NCBI GenBank assembly: GCA_045634325.1
Contig: JAZRAA010000053.1
Span: 54,871 to 118,870 of the forward strand
Direction of reading: 5' to 3'
DNA from: URNF01 sp045634325
GTDB lineage: Bacteria; Bacillota; Clostridia; Oscillospirales; Acutalibacteraceae
Length of the DNA: 64,000 nucleotides
Positions 1-8,083 of the stretch are shown piece after piece. The notes below the pieces were generated by a model that made no database searches, was not told the origin of the DNA, and saw only the letters and a list, made by a program, of their open reading frames with translations. The number at the start of each line of letters is the position of its first letter. Positions within the stretch are counted from its first letter, which is position 1. A program made the translations under genes and the position numbers.

Positions 1-87
1 TTTGTCAATCTTTCAAGCCGTTTTTTCTTTACAATTTTATAATTTTCGGCATATGCACAAAAAGTATGAAAAATTGCTGTTTTATTT
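1..87. other. AT-rich intergenic stretch before the BMC locus
   Basis: No gene or RNA is visible here. The stretch is AT-rich and non-coding, and the upstream gene lies outside the window. Confidence 0.5.
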
Positions 88-111
88 GTCGAAAAATGAC
101 ATTTTCGACAT
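88..111. promoter_or_regulatory. Inverted repeat upstream of the dehydratase promoter (candidate operator)
   Basis: Arms TGTCGAAAA (88-96) and TTTTCGACA (103-111) form a perfect 9-bp dyad around a 6-nt centre. It ends 66 bp before the -35 box of the glycyl radical enzyme operon and has no T-tract, so it looks like a protein site rather than a terminator. The binding protein is unknown. The DeoR-type regulator encoded in the same locus is one candidate (inference). Confidence 0.4.
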
Positions 112-177
112 TTTTGCCGCAATGTGAGAAAATGTGGTTTTTTGCATAAATTTATTTGTGTTTTGTTGTTTTTATCG

Positions 178-206
178 TTGACAATGGTTGTCTTTTGTGG
201 TAGAAT
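178..206 (+). promoter_or_regulatory. Sigma-A-type promoter of the propanediol dehydratase operon
   Basis: The -35 TTGACA (178-183) and -10 TAGAAT (201-206) are separated by exactly 17 bp, with an extended -10 TG just upstream. It lies 56 bp before the ATG of the glycyl radical enzyme gene. No other strong promoter is visible before 4,531. Confidence 0.75.
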
Positions 207-261
207 GCATCTGTAGTATAAGATTTTTTAGAATGTAATCTGGGAAAGGAATGTGAAATAC

Positions 262-2790
262 ATGCCCAATTTCTATAGCCAAGAACTGCCGAAAAGTGCG
301 AGAATACAGAAGCTGGTAGACCGCCTGTTTGACACCAAACCGGAGGTGAAAGCGGATCGTGCGATTTTGCTCACCGAGAGTTATCGCAAGACCGAAGGCA
401 AGCCGATGATTACTCGTCGTGCGGAGGCTTTTGCGCATATTTTGAACAATTTGCCGATTGCTATTCGTCCCGATGAATTGGTGGTTGGTTGCGCAACGGT
501 GAACCCTCGTGACTGTCAGGTTTTCCCTGAGTTTTCGTTCTCGTGGTTCGTGTCCGAATTGGACACCATTGCCACCAGAAGTGCTGACCCGTTTTTTGTG
601 GCAGATGACACAAAAGAGACGTTGCGTGAGGTTGCGAAATACTGGGAAGGCAGAACCACCAGTGAACTGGCCTGGTCGTATATGAATGATGGCGCCAAAA
701 AGGCGATTGAACACAATATTTTCACCGTCGGCAACTATTTTTATAATGGTGTAGGACACGTTTCGGTGGACTATGCCGAGGTGCTTGCCATCGGTTATGA
801 AGGTATCATGAAAAAAGCACAAGACGCTTTAGCTGCTTTGCGTCAAGGGGATAGTGATTATGGTCGCCGTGCCGCTTTCTTGCGTGCGGTTATCACCTCT
901 TGTGAGGCTGTTTGTGCGTATGCGGAACGCTATGCGCTGCTCGCTTTGGAGATGGCGCAGAAGGAAACTGACCCGCAACGCAAACTGGAGCTGGCTTTGA
1001 TTGCCAGCAACTGCTCCAACGTCCCTCGCAAAGGTGCTTCTACCTTCCACGAGGCTTGTCAGGCTTTCTGGTTTGTGCAAATGTTGGTACAGATTGAGTC
1101 TAACGGTCACTCCATTTCTCCCGGTCGCTTTGACCAGTATATGTATCCTTATTATAAGAAGGATTTGGAAGCGGGCAAAATCACCCGTGAATATGCACAA
1201 GAATTGGTTGACTGCGTTTGGGTAAAACTTAACGAGCTCAATAAAGTGCGTGATGCGGCATCTGCTGAAGGCTTTGCCGGATACAGCATGTTCCAAAATC
1301 TGATTGCAGGTGGTCAGACCGCTGAAGGCGTGGATGCTACCAATGACTTGTCCTTTATGTGCATTACGGCATCTATGCACGTGATGTTACCGCAACCGTC
1401 TTTCTCGGTGCGTGTTTGGAATGGTACACCGCATGAATTCCTTATCCGTGCGGCTGAATTGACCCGTACAGGCATTGGTTTGCCGGCGTATTACAACGAT
1501 GAGGTAATTGTACCCGCACTTGTCAGCCGTGGCTTGACCTTGGCGGATGCACGTGAATATAACATCATTGGTTGTGTCGAACCGCAAAAAGGTGGTAAGA
1601 CGGACGGTTGGCACGATGCGGCATTCTTCAATATGTGTCGTCCTCTCGAATTGGTGTTCTCCAATGGTATGGACAACGGGGAACAGGTAAGTATCCAAAC
1701 CGGTACGATTGCGGATTTTGATACTTTTGATAAGTTGTATGATGCGTATAAAGCACAGATGAGCTATATGATTGAGCAGATGGTGAATGCGGATAACAGC
1801 ATTGACTATGCTCATGCAGAACGTTGCCCGTTGCCTTTCTTGTCTTCTATGGTGCAAGATTGCATCGGTAAGGGTAAATCCGTGCAAGAAGGCGGTGCCG
1901 TATACAATTTCACCGGCCCGCAAGGCTTTGGCATTGCCAACATGGCGGATGCATTACTGGCTATTCGCGCATTGGTATATGAGCAGAAGAAATATACCCT
2001 TGAGCAGTTTGCGCAGGCGTTGCGTGATAACTACGGCGAACCGATGTCCGATCTGCTCAGCCAGCAACTCACCACTCGTGTGGCAACCGAGTTGGCGGCA
2101 AAGGGTAAGTCTATCGGCAACAAAGAAATCGCTGAGATTTATGCGAAGATCAAACACAACGAGCTGCCTGCCGATCGCAAGAAGTTCTATGACCAAATGC
2201 GTGAGGATATTGATGCGTTGCCCAAGTTTGGCAATGACATCGTGGAAGTGGATATGTTTGCACGTGATGTTGCTTATACATATACAAAACCGCTTGAACA
2301 GTATAAGAACCCCAGAGGCGGTATGTTCCACGCGGGTCTGTATCCGGTTTCTGCAAACGTGCCGCTGGGTGCTCAGACGGGTGCGACTCCCGATGGCAGA
2401 CTGGCAGGTACGCCTGTGGCGGATGGCGTTTCGCCTGTGGCAGGCAAAGATGTCAACGGTCCGACCGCTTCTTGTAACTCGGTTGCGAGACTGGATCATT
2501 TCATTGCTTCTAACGGAACGTTGTTCAACATGAAATTCCATCCCAGCGCACTGAAAGGTCGCAGTGGATTGGAAGGATTTGCCACCATGGTAGTGGGCTA
2601 TTTTGCACAAAAAGGTATGCACGTGCAGTTCAATGTTGTCAGCCGTGAAACCTTAATTGAAGCGCAGAAAAACCCCGACCAATATCGCTCGCTGGTGGTG
2701 CGTGTGGCAGGTTACAGTGCATTGTTCACGACGTTGTCCCGTTCTTTGCAGGATGACATTATCAACCGTACCGAACAGGGCGGATTTTAA
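262..2790 (+). CDS. Glycyl radical enzyme, B12-independent 1,2-propanediol dehydratase type
   Basis: This 842-aa protein is a BMC-associated glycyl radical enzyme expected to dehydrate 1,2-propanediol to propionaldehyde without B12. The catalytic Cys-x-Glu lies in GCVEPQ (Cys near residue 438), and the C-terminal radical loop RVAGYSA carries the glycine near residue 817. ATG 262 was chosen because AAAGGA (245-250) is 11 nt upstream, while the GTG at 253 is too close to it. The activase follows 9 bp later. Choline lyase (CutC) shares GCVEP, but the fuculose-type aldolase and PduL/PduP partners point to propanediol. No clear encapsulation peptide is seen at its N-terminus. Confidence 0.9.
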   Translation: MPNFYSQELPKSARIQKLVDRLFDTKPEVKADRAILLTESYRKTEGKPMITRRAEAFAHILNNLPIAIRPDELVVGCATVNPRDCQVFPEFSFSWFVSELDTIATRSADPFFVADDTKETLREVAKYWEGRTTSELAWSYMNDGAKKAIEHNIFTVGNYFYNGVGHVSVDYAEVLAIGYEGIMKKAQDALAALRQGDSDYGRRAAFLRAVITSCEAVCAYAERYALLALEMAQKETDPQRKLELALIASNCSNVPRKGASTFHEACQAFWFVQMLVQIESNGHSISPGRFDQYMYPYYKKDLEAGKITREYAQELVDCVWVKLNELNKVRDAASAEGFAGYSMFQNLIAGGQTAEGVDATNDLSFMCITASMHVMLPQPSFSVRVWNGTPHEFLIRAAELTRTGIGLPAYYNDEVIVPALVSRGLTLADAREYNIIGCVEPQKGGKTDGWHDAAFFNMCRPLELVFSNGMDNGEQVSIQTGTIADFDTFDKLYDAYKAQMSYMIEQMVNADNSIDYAHAERCPLPFLSSMVQDCIGKGKSVQEGGAVYNFTGPQGFGIANMADALLAIRALVYEQKKYTLEQFAQALRDNYGEPMSDLLSQQLTTRVATELAAKGKSIGNKEIAEIYAKIKHNELPADRKKFYDQMREDIDALPKFGNDIVEVDMFARDVAYTYTKPLEQYKNPRGGMFHAGLYPVSANVPLGAQTGATPDGRLAGTPVADGVSPVAGKDVNGPTASCNSVARLDHFIASNGTLFNMKFHPSALKGRSGLEGFATMVVGYFAQKGMHVQFNVVSRETLIEAQKNPDQYRSLVVRVAGYSALFTTLSRSLQDDIINRTEQGGF

Positions 2791-2799
2791 GGAAAAAAT

Positions 2800-3588
2800 A
2801 TGCAAGACTATATGAACACGCAGGGGAGAATTTTTGACATCCAAAAATTCTCGGTGCATGACGGTCCCGGCGTACGCACGATTGTGTTTTTGAAAGGTTG
2901 TGTGTTGCGTTGCAGATGGTGTTGCAACCCTGAATCACAGCATTACAAAATTGAAGAAATGGAACTGGGTGGCAAGAAAAGGACCATGGGTCGAGATGTC
3001 ACCGTGCGTGAGGTGATGGATGAGGTCGTAAAAGACAGCGTCTATTATCGTACTTCGGGCGGCGGTCTCACTTTGTCGGGTGGCGAATGCCTTTGCCAAC
3101 CGGAATTTGCGACGGCGCTGTTGCGTGCGGCACATGACTATGGTTTCACCACTGCCATTGAATCTACCGGTTGCGCTTCTGCTGATACCATTCGACAGTT
3201 GTTACCGCATCTGGATTATTACTTAATGGATATCAAACATATCGACGGTGCAAAACACAAAGCGTTCACAGGCAAGGACAATGCGCTGATTTTGGAAAAT
3301 GCCCGTATGATTGCGAAAGAAGCCAAACATTTGACGGTGCGTGTGCCGGTTATTCCCACCTTCAACGATACACCGGAAGAAATTGCGGCCATTGCGGCGT
3401 TTGCAGCGGATATCAATCCGGGCGGAGAACTGCATTTGTTGCCGTATCACAAGTTTGGAACCGACAAATATAAAGGCCTCGGCAGAGAATATACCTTACC
3501 CGATATTGAGCCGCCGAGCAATGAAAAGATGGAACTGTTAAAACAGACGGCCGAGAAATTCGGTCTGCAAGTGAAGATAGGAGGTTAA
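2800..3588 (+). CDS. Radical-SAM activating enzyme for the glycyl radical dehydratase
   Basis: This 262-aa activase installs the glycyl radical on the upstream enzyme using S-adenosylmethionine and a [4Fe-4S] cluster. The CX3CX2C motif is in GCVLRCRWC (residues about 33-41), followed by CNPE. A glycine-rich SAM segment GGGLTLSGGE lies near residue 90. Many activases of this family carry a ferredoxin-like insert with two extra clusters right after the first motif. Here no Cys-rich insert is present and the protein is correspondingly short, closer to PFL-activase architecture. ATG 2800 follows AAGGA (2789-2793) with 6-nt spacing. It is surely cotranscribed with the dehydratase. Confidence 0.92.
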   Translation: MQDYMNTQGRIFDIQKFSVHDGPGVRTIVFLKGCVLRCRWCCNPESQHYKIEEMELGGKKRTMGRDVTVREVMDEVVKDSVYYRTSGGGLTLSGGECLCQPEFATALLRAAHDYGFTTAIESTGCASADTIRQLLPHLDYYLMDIKHIDGAKHKAFTGKDNALILENARMIAKEAKHLTVRVPVIPTFNDTPEEIAAIAAFAADINPGGELHLLPYHKFGTDKYKGLGREYTLPDIEPPSNEKMELLKQTAEKFGLQVKIGG

Positions 3589-3593
3589 AGCCG

Positions 3594-3974
3594 ATGAATA
3601 TGAATTTCGATATGCCGCTCACCGACGGAAAAGCGCGCATTATTCAGGAATTGGTTCCCGGTAAACAGATTACGCTGGCGCATGTGATTGCCAACCCTGA
3701 CCCGATACTGTATACAAAACTCGGCTTGAACCCCGCGGGTGATTACAGCAGTACGGCCATTGGCATTATCACGGTGAGCCCCGCTGAAACAGCGATTATT
3801 TGCGGTGATATTGCCACCAAAGCTTCCGGTGCAGAACTGGGCTTTGTGGACAGATTCAGTGGTACGCTGATTGTCAACGGTACGGTGTCGCAGGTTACCG
3901 AAGCGGTTACTGCGGTGCTCGCATATGTGTCGGACGTGCTGGGCTTCACGGTTTGCCCGATAACCAAAACATGA
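3594..3974 (+). CDS. pduU: Circularly permuted BMC shell protein, PduU/EutS type
   Basis: This 126-aa shell protein resembles EutS/PduU: RIIQELVPGKQITLAH leads the permuted BMC fold, and the core follows with AETAIICGDIA and LGFVDRFSGTLIV. Such proteins form hexamers whose N-termini make a small beta-barrel on one face and build part of the shell facets. GGAGGT (3580-3585) precedes ATG 3594 by 8 nt. The stop overlaps the start of the next gene (ATGA), indicating translational coupling with the PduV-type GTPase, a pairing also known in pdu and eut operons. Confidence 0.88.
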   Translation: MNMNFDMPLTDGKARIIQELVPGKQITLAHVIANPDPILYTKLGLNPAGDYSSTAIGIITVSPAETAIICGDIATKASGAELGFVDRFSGTLIVNGTVSQVTEAVTAVLAYVSDVLGFTVCPITKT

Positions 3975-4435
3975 GTAATAAAGTAATTTTTGTCGGTAGG
4001 TCGGGTGCAGGGAAGACCACGTTGACGCAAGCACTGCACGATGAGCCGATACATTATGTGAAAACGCAGGAAATCAAACGCGACCAGTTGATTTTCGACA
4101 CCCCCGGTGAATACATACAAAGCCGCCATTTCGGTCACGCTATAGCGCTGTATGCGTATGAGAGTGATATTGTGTGCTTGTTGTTATCCGCTACCGAGCC
4201 GTATTCGTTATACAGCCCCGGTATTGTTTCGATGGCAAATCGCCCCGTAGTAGGCGTTGTGACACAAATCGATGCCCCTAATGCGAACGTAGAGCAGGCA
4301 AAAAGTTGGTTGGAACTGACCGGTTGTCAGAAGATTTTTTGCATTAGTTCGGTCACCGGAGAGGGGATTGAGGAACTGCGCGATTTCCTCACAAACTATG
4401 ATACGCGCGATTTTTACGAAAAAAACAGTTTTTAA
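3971..4435 (+). CDS. pduV: PduV/EutP-family small GTPase-like protein
   Basis: This 154-aa protein has a P-loop GRSGAGKTT (residues about 7-15), a G3-like segment IFDTPGEY and a G4-like TQID, as in BMC-associated EutP/PduV. Family members are linked to compartment positioning or to the outer shell surface, but the exact role is unsettled. ATG 3971 overlaps the TGA of the previous shell gene in an ATGA quadruplet. The in-frame ATG at 3953 lies inside that gene and lacks a ribosome site. This is the last gene of the first transcription block; a 175-bp promoter-bearing gap follows. Confidence 0.85.
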   Translation: MSNKVIFVGRSGAGKTTLTQALHDEPIHYVKTQEIKRDQLIFDTPGEYIQSRHFGHAIALYAYESDIVCLLLSATEPYSLYSPGIVSMANRPVVGVVTQIDAPNANVEQAKSWLELTGCQKIFCISSVTGEGIEELRDFLTNYDTRDFYEKNSF

Positions 4436-4530
4436 CCCTAAAAACCACATTTTCCCATGTTGTTTTTAGCGAATCACAGAAAAAACCAATCAAAAAACAA
4501 CAAAAACATCGATTTTTTAGAGATTTTTTG

Positions 4531-4559
4531 TTGACTTTTGTGGTTTTTTGTGATATGCT
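4531..4559 (+). promoter_or_regulatory. Second promoter of the BMC locus
   Basis: TTGACT (4531-4536) and TATGCT (4554-4559) are 17 bp apart with an extended TG. The site lies 51 bp upstream of the aldolase ATG in the 4436-4610 gap. The spacer sequence next to the -10 resembles that of the first promoter. An interrupted dyad, CAACAAAAA with TTTTTTGTTG, spans the -35 region. Confidence 0.6.
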
Positions 4560-4610
4560 ATATACATAAAGGTACAAAATTATAAAAATACATAAAAAGG
4601 AGCAAGAAAC

Positions 4611-5414
4611 ATGGTATCTGAGTACGAAATTAAAAAACAAATTTGCGAAATCGGTAAACGTATTTACGACAAGGGTATGGTCGCTTCCAACGACGGTAAC
4701 ATCTCCGTTAAGTTGAACGACAATGAATTCCTTTGCACCCCCACCGGCGTGAGCAAAGGCTTCATGACTCCCGAGTACATTTGTAAAGTGGACGCGGAAG
4801 GCAACGTGATCCAAGCGAACAAAGGCTTCCGTCCTTCTTCTGAAATCAAAATGCACATGCGTGTGTATAAGAATCGTCCTGACGTAAACTCGGTTGTGCA
4901 TGCGCATCCGTTGTATGCGACCGGCTTTGCGATTGCAGGCATTCCGCTGACCCAGCCGATTATGCCGGAAGCGGTTATCGCTTTGGGTTGTGTGCCGATT
5001 GCTGAATACGGCACTCCTTCCACCAACGAAATCCCGGATGCAGTTGAGAAATATCTGCAATCCTTTGATGCGGTGTTGTTGGAAAACCATGGTGCGTTGA
5101 CCTTCTCTGATTCCTTGTTGAGCGCTTATCATAAAATGGAATCCGTTGAGTTCTATGCTCGTTTGCTGTACATCTCCAAACAGCTCGGCGGTCCCAATGA
5201 GTTGTCTGAAGCACAGGTGCAACGCTTGTATGAAATCCGCAGACAGTTCGGTATGAAAGGTAAGCATCCCGCTGACCTGTGCCCGAACGCGAAAGAGGGC
5301 AAACCCAGCTGCCATGGCTGCGGCGGTAGCTGCAACGGCTCCTGCAACCATTCCTCCGGCGATGATCTGGTCGCTGAAATCACCAAAAAGGTGATGCAAC
5401 AACTCGGCAAATAA
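4611..5414 (+). CDS. fucA: Class II aldolase (L-fuculose/rhamnulose-phosphate aldolase type) with BMC targeting tail
   Basis: This 267-aa zinc-dependent class II aldolase should split fuculose-1-phosphate (or rhamnulose-1-phosphate) into dihydroxyacetone phosphate and lactaldehyde. Zinc-ligand histidines appear in HAHPLYA and ENHGA, and the N-terminal SNDGNISVK is typical of the family. After residue about 220 comes a Cys-rich linker (CHGCGGSCNGSC), then an amphipathic C-terminal helix DDLVAEITKKVMQQLGK resembling a BMC encapsulation peptide. Its presence defines the locus as GRM5-like. AAAGGAG precedes ATG 4611, and it is the first gene behind the second promoter. Confidence 0.88.
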   Translation: MVSEYEIKKQICEIGKRIYDKGMVASNDGNISVKLNDNEFLCTPTGVSKGFMTPEYICKVDAEGNVIQANKGFRPSSEIKMHMRVYKNRPDVNSVVHAHPLYATGFAIAGIPLTQPIMPEAVIALGCVPIAEYGTPSTNEIPDAVEKYLQSFDAVLLENHGALTFSDSLLSAYHKMESVEFYARLLYISKQLGGPNELSEAQVQRLYEIRRQFGMKGKHPADLCPNAKEGKPSCHGCGGSCNGSCNHSSGDDLVAEITKKVMQQLGK

Positions 5415-5434
5415 GCCGCAAAGGAGTGCTTATT

Positions 5435-5905
5435 TTGAACCAGAACGATGTTGCAGGATTGGTGAAAACCATTATTGATAATCTGCCTGCTGACAGCGTT
5501 AAACTGGCGCAGGCGAATGCGTTGATTGACGCCGTGATGGGGAAAGCGGCGCAAATGGGCGTGAAAGCGGTTGTTGCGGTGGCAAACAAACACGCAAATC
5601 CCGTAGCGGTGCAGTGTACGGATGATTCTTACATTGCGAGTTACGATATTGCGATGAACAAAGCATATACCGTGACAGCATTGAAAATGCCCACAACCGA
5701 TTTAAAGAAACTTGCCGCACCGGGCGGCTCGCTGTACGGCATTCAGTTCACAACTCCTTCCAAAATCGTGATTTTCGGCGGCGGTGTTCCGCTGTACGAT
5801 AAGAACGGTAGATTGGTGGGTGGACTTGGTGTCAGCGGCGGCAGCGAGGAGCAGGACACTGCTCTGGCTGAGTTCGGTGGCAAATGGTTTACAGAACATC
5901 TATAA
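5435..5905 (+). CDS. GlcG/HbpS/PduO C-terminal-like (heme-degrading fold) protein
   Basis: This 156-aa protein matches the GlcG/PduO-C family: LKKLAAPGGSLYGIQ, FGGGVPLYD and GRLVGGLGVSGG are the typical turns. In other BMC loci this domain is fused to, or neighbours, PduO; its role in cofactor or heme binding is unclear. Start TTG 5435 was chosen because AAGGAG (5421-5426) is 8 nt upstream. The in-frame GTG at 5426 overlaps that site. It sits between the aldolase and the encapsulated alcohol dehydrogenase. Confidence 0.78.
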   Translation: MNQNDVAGLVKTIIDNLPADSVKLAQANALIDAVMGKAAQMGVKAVVAVANKHANPVAVQCTDDSYIASYDIAMNKAYTVTALKMPTTDLKKLAAPGGSLYGIQFTTPSKIVIFGGGVPLYDKNGRLVGGLGVSGGSEEQDTALAEFGGKWFTEHL

Positions 5906-5928
5906 TGCAGAAAGGAAGAATTTGAACT

Positions 5929-7131
5929 ATGAACACTGCTGATATTGAAAAAATCGTAAAGCAGGTCATCGGTGAGATGCAGGGCAATGCCGTTGCTTCC
6001 GCTCCCGCGAAATCGGCGGGCGGTGCGGTTCCCAAAACTGCGCGTGTTGCGATGCTGACTGCTCTGGAAAAGTTTGAGCTCAAGGAATATCCCATTCCGG
6101 CGCTCGGCGACGATGACATTCTCGTAAAGGTGGAGGGCTGCGGCGTTTGCGGCACCGACGCTCACGAGTATAAGAGAGACCCGTTCGGCTTAATTCCGGT
6201 TGTGCTCGGTCACGAAGGCACCGGCGAAATCGTTGCCATGGGCAAAAACGTGAAGAAAGACAGTGCGGGTAAACCTCTCGCCATTGGCGATAAAGTTGTT
6301 ACCTGTATGATTTTCAAAGATAACCCCGACATCACCATGTTCGACCTGAACAAACAGAATGTGGGTGGCGGCGACGTTATCGGTCTTGTGCCGGATGACG
6401 ATGTACACTTCAACGGCTGGTTTGCGGATTACTTGGTTATCCGCGGCGGCTCTACCGTGTTCAACGTCAGCGACTTGAACCTCGATATGCGTATCCTGAT
6501 CGAACCCGCTGCGGTTCTGATTCACGCTGTTGAGCGTGCCAAGACCACCGGTATCCTGCGTTTCAACAGTCGTGTGGCGGTGCAGGGTTGCGGTCCTATC
6601 GGTCTGTTGTGTATCGCTGTTCTGCGTACCATGGGTATTGAGAACATCGTTGCGATTGACGGCGAAGATAAGCGTCTGAACTTTGCTAAGGAAATGGGTG
6701 CTACCGCTGTGGTGAACTTCAAAAACCATAAAGGTATTGAAGAATTGACCAAAGGCGTGGAGAGTGCATTCGGCGGCTACTTGGCTGACTTTGCGTTCCA
6801 GTGCACCGGTTCTCCCATCGCGCATGCGAATATTTATAAATTCATTCGCAATGGCGGTGGCTTGTGCGAGCTCGGCTTCTTCGTGAACGGCGGCGACGCT
6901 TCCATCAACCCGCACTTTGATATCTGCTCCAAGGAAATTACTACGGTTGGTTCTTGGGTTTATACGCTGCGTGACTACGCAACCACCTTTGATTTCCTCA
7001 AACGTGCGAAGGGCATCGGCCTGCCGCTTGAGAAGTTGATTACACACCGTTATCCGCTTGATAAAATCAACGATGCATTGGAGACCAACCTCTCTATGCA
7101 GGGCTTGAAGATAGCGATTATTAATGAGTAA
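5929..7131 (+). CDS. Zinc-type medium-chain alcohol dehydrogenase with N-terminal encapsulation peptide
   Basis: This 400-aa MDR-family dehydrogenase has catalytic zinc signatures GCGVCGTDAHEY and GHEGTGEI and a Rossmann motif GCGPIG near residue 222. The usual four-Cys structural zinc loop is not evident. Residues 1-18 (NTADIEKIVKQVIGEM) form an amphipathic helix followed by an Ala/Pro-rich linker to about residue 40, the layout of a BMC-targeting peptide. It probably reduces lactaldehyde to 1,2-propanediol, or propionaldehyde to propanol, regenerating NAD inside the compartment. Which substrate it uses cannot be settled from sequence. Confidence 0.85.
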   Translation: MNTADIEKIVKQVIGEMQGNAVASAPAKSAGGAVPKTARVAMLTALEKFELKEYPIPALGDDDILVKVEGCGVCGTDAHEYKRDPFGLIPVVLGHEGTGEIVAMGKNVKKDSAGKPLAIGDKVVTCMIFKDNPDITMFDLNKQNVGGGDVIGLVPDDDVHFNGWFADYLVIRGGSTVFNVSDLNLDMRILIEPAAVLIHAVERAKTTGILRFNSRVAVQGCGPIGLLCIAVLRTMGIENIVAIDGEDKRLNFAKEMGATAVVNFKNHKGIEELTKGVESAFGGYLADFAFQCTGSPIAHANIYKFIRNGGGLCELGFFVNGGDASINPHFDICSKEITTVGSWVYTLRDYATTFDFLKRAKGIGLPLEKLITHRYPLDKINDALETNLSMQGLKIAIINE

Positions 7132-7142
7132 GGGTGATGCAC

Positions 7143-7457
7143 ATGGGAAAAGCAGTTGGCATCATTGAGGTTTACGGCTTGGCGGCAGCGTTTGTTGCTT
7201 GCGACGCAGGCTGTAAAGCCGCTAATGTAACGGTGGAAAACTTTGACAAGAACAAACCCGGTAATCCTGACCAGCTGGCGGTTCCGCTGATTGTGGCGGT
7301 GAAATTCCGCGGCAGTGTGTCGGCGGTGCAAGCGGCGATTGAAGCGGCGGAAGCGGCGGCAAACGGCGTTTCGGGTGTTGTTACTAAGCATATTATTCCG
7401 AATGTCGAAGACGGCACGGAAAAAATGCTCAAATTAAATGCGTTTGATAAAAATTAA
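7143..7457 (+). CDS. BMC-domain shell protein (divergent hexamer type)
   Basis: This 104-aa single BMC-domain protein begins GKAVGIIEVYGLAAAFVACD and has the hexamer core ALKFRGSVSAVQAAIE-like stretch (VKFRGSVSAVQAAIEAA). An insertion around residues 33-45 (DKNKPGNPDQ) distinguishes it from the four PduA-like paralogues downstream. ATG 7143 was chosen over GTG 7134 and ATG 7137 because AAGGG (7130-7134) then has 8-nt spacing. Confidence 0.85.
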   Translation: MGKAVGIIEVYGLAAAFVACDAGCKAANVTVENFDKNKPGNPDQLAVPLIVAVKFRGSVSAVQAAIEAAEAAANGVSGVVTKHIIPNVEDGTEKMLKLNAFDKN

Positions 7458-7484
7458 TTTATTAAAGTAATGGAGGAAAAGAAA

Positions 7485-7760
7485 ATGGCTTTAGAAGCAT
7501 TAGGTATGGTAGAAACCAGAGGTTTGGTTGCAGCAATTGAGGCTGCTGACGCAATGGTAAAATCCGCTGAGGTGGAACTCATCGGTACTGAGAAAATCGG
7601 CTCCGGCCTCGTGTCCGTTATGGTTCGCGGCGACGTTGGTGCTGTGAAAGCGGCTACTGAATCCGGTTCTGCTGCGGCTTCCAAACTGGGCGAGCTGGTG
7701 GCTGTGCATGTCATCCCCAGACCCCATGGTGATGTAGAGAAAATCTTACCGAAACTGTAA
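7485..7760 (+). CDS. PduA-like BMC hexamer shell protein, paralogue 1
   Basis: This 91-aa canonical BMC-H protein starts MALEALGMVETRG. The conserved hexamer edge and pore region includes KIGSGLVSVMVRGDVGA. GGAGG (7472-7476) precedes ATG 7485. It differs from paralogues 2-4 at only a few positions (KSAEVE instead of KAANVE, and no final Lys). It is a major facet protein, and its pore is expected to pass propanediol. Confidence 0.92.
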   Translation: MALEALGMVETRGLVAAIEAADAMVKSAEVELIGTEKIGSGLVSVMVRGDVGAVKAATESGSAAASKLGELVAVHVIPRPHGDVEKILPKL

Positions 7761-7777
7761 TTGAGGAAGTTTTTTAA

Positions 7778-8059
7778 ATGAAATCTTTAGGATTTGTAGA
7801 GGTTGAGAGTGTCGCGGCTGCCGTTGATTGCTTGGATATCATGTGTAAAGCGGCCAGCGTGGACCTCGTAACCTGGGAAAGAAAATTAGGCGGTCGTTTG
7901 GTGACCGTGGTTGTCGAAGGCCAACTTTCTGCTGTGAACGCGGCAGTGGCTGCTACCGACAGCGCGATTATCAAACCCTGCGCCAAAGCGGTGATTGCCA
8001 GTCCCCATAGTGAGACCGTGCGTATGGTATTGCTCAGCGCATCCCGCTTGAAAAAATAA
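7778..8059 (+). CDS. BMC-domain shell protein, divergent
   Basis: This 93-aa protein starts MKSLGFVEVESVAAAVDCLD and keeps the BMC-H core (LVTVVVEGQLSAVNAAVAA). It lies between two nearly identical PduA-like genes but is clearly a different shell class, similar to minor hexamers such as PduK or CutD-locus variants. Codon use matches its neighbours. Confidence 0.85.
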   Translation: MKSLGFVEVESVAAAVDCLDIMCKAASVDLVTWERKLGGRLVTVVVEGQLSAVNAAVAATDSAIIKPCAKAVIASPHSETVRMVLLSASRLKK

Positions 8060-8083
8060 TATTGGCTTTGAAAGGTGAGTTGT

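Noticed and set aside
190..206. Shared TTTTGTGR-TA sequence in both BMC promoters as a DeoR operator
   Set aside because: The same sequence occurs at the tRNA promoter (35181-35194), so it is better explained as the organism's extended -10 context.
262..2790. Choline TMA-lyase (CutC)
   Set aside because: The motif GCVEP is shared, but the fuculose-type aldolase, PduL/PduP and absence of other choline genes favour propanediol dehydratase.
3953..3970. Upstream ATG start for the PduV-type gene
   Set aside because: It lies within the shell gene without a ribosome site; the ATGA overlap start is more likely.
4389..5402. Long minus-strand ORF opposite the aldolase
   Set aside because: Its translation is low-complexity and lacks family motifs; it mirrors the codon structure of the real plus-strand gene.
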